Source of the DNA: Pagrus major
Lineage: Eukaryota > Chordata > Actinopteri > Spariformes > Sparidae
Reading direction: 5' to 3'
NCBI RefSeq assembly: GCF_040436345.1
Contig: NC_133221.1
Coordinates: forward strand, 17,171,165-17,235,164
Length of the DNA stretch: 64,000 nt
The notes beneath the pieces are model-generated. The model had not been told where the DNA came from. It saw only the letters and a program-made list of their open reading frames with translations, and did not search any database. Of this stretch, positions 63,857-64,000 are shown one piece after another (within the stretch, counting starts at the first letter, position 1; each line of letters begins with the position of its first letter). The position numbers and the translations under genes are program-made.

Positions 63857-64000
63857 TTAAAGGGGCACTATGTTGTTTTGGAGAGGACATCAGAATTTTA
63901 ATATTTACAATATTAATGAGGTAGTAACACAAAGTCAGAAATGTTTATCTTTTCCATAACTGAAAAAACAAGCTGTTCTCAGAGGAAAATATGGTCCCCA
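63857..64000. mobile_element. TTAA-flanked MITE, copy 3 (cut by window edge)
   Basis: TTAAAGGGGCACTATGTTG followed by ttttggagaggacatcag matches the left end of copy 2 (gttttggggaggacatttt). The right half lies beyond the window. Confidence 0.75.

Overview
This is nuclear DNA from a vertebrate, almost certainly a ray-finned fish. Long introns with consensus GT/AG splice sites, abundant CA/TG microsatellites, low GC outside exons, and many short terminal-inverted-repeat elements of a kind common in teleost genomes all point that way. No bacterial or viral gene organisation is present. Three protein-coding genes can be modelled at exon level, all on the minus strand. In their own transcription order (right to left) they are ankrd33 (36.7-34.3 kb), acvrl1 (23.1-17.2 kb) and the 5' half of acvr1b (11.8-0.5 kb, running off the left edge). 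This is the ANKRD33-ACVRL1-ACVR1B order known from human chromosome 12q13, so position supports the sequence-based names.

Layout. 1-0.5 kb: acvr1b intron 4. 0.5-1.5 kb: acvr1b exons 4 to 2. 1.5-11.8 kb: a 10.2-kb first intron with dispersed repeats. 11.8-12.1 kb: acvr1b signal-peptide exon and promoter. 12.1-16.2 kb: gene-free DNA with nested transposable elements, ending at the acvrl1 polyadenylation signal. 16.2-23.1 kb: complete acvrl1 coding region, nine coding exons, 505 codons. 23.1-29.3 kb: acvrl1 upstream DNA with a CpG-bearing block and a candidate non-coding first exon near 28.7 kb. 29.3-34.2 kb: gene-free, with a decayed LINE. 34.2-36.7 kb: complete ankrd33, four coding exons, 447 codons, with a tRNA-derived SINE in its first intron. 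36.8-62.0 kb: a 25-kb gene-poor stretch full of transposable elements, microsatellites and hairpins, with one weak exon candidate at 45.4 kb. 62.05 kb: a His/Cys-rich candidate first coding exon on the plus strand. 62.2-64.0 kb: its presumed intron.

Biology. acvr1b (ALK4) and acvrl1 (ALK1) are sister TGF-beta superfamily type I receptors: ALK4 relays activin/nodal/GDF signals through Smad2/3, and ALK1 relays BMP9/BMP10 signals through Smad1/5/8, mainly in endothelium. ankrd33 encodes an ankyrin-repeat protein whose mammalian counterpart is a photoreceptor transcriptional cofactor. It is a neighbour by synteny rather than a pathway partner.

I did not find a new gene system. The most interesting signals are: long (TG)n and (CA)n tracts 34-37 nt from two acvrl1 splice sites; a mobile element making up two thirds of one acvrl1 intron; a 683-bp palindromic foldback element; a TTAA-flanked element family; nested insertions; and two perfect hairpins set close together. 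All calls come from reading the sequence by eye and from remembered family sequences; no database search was run.
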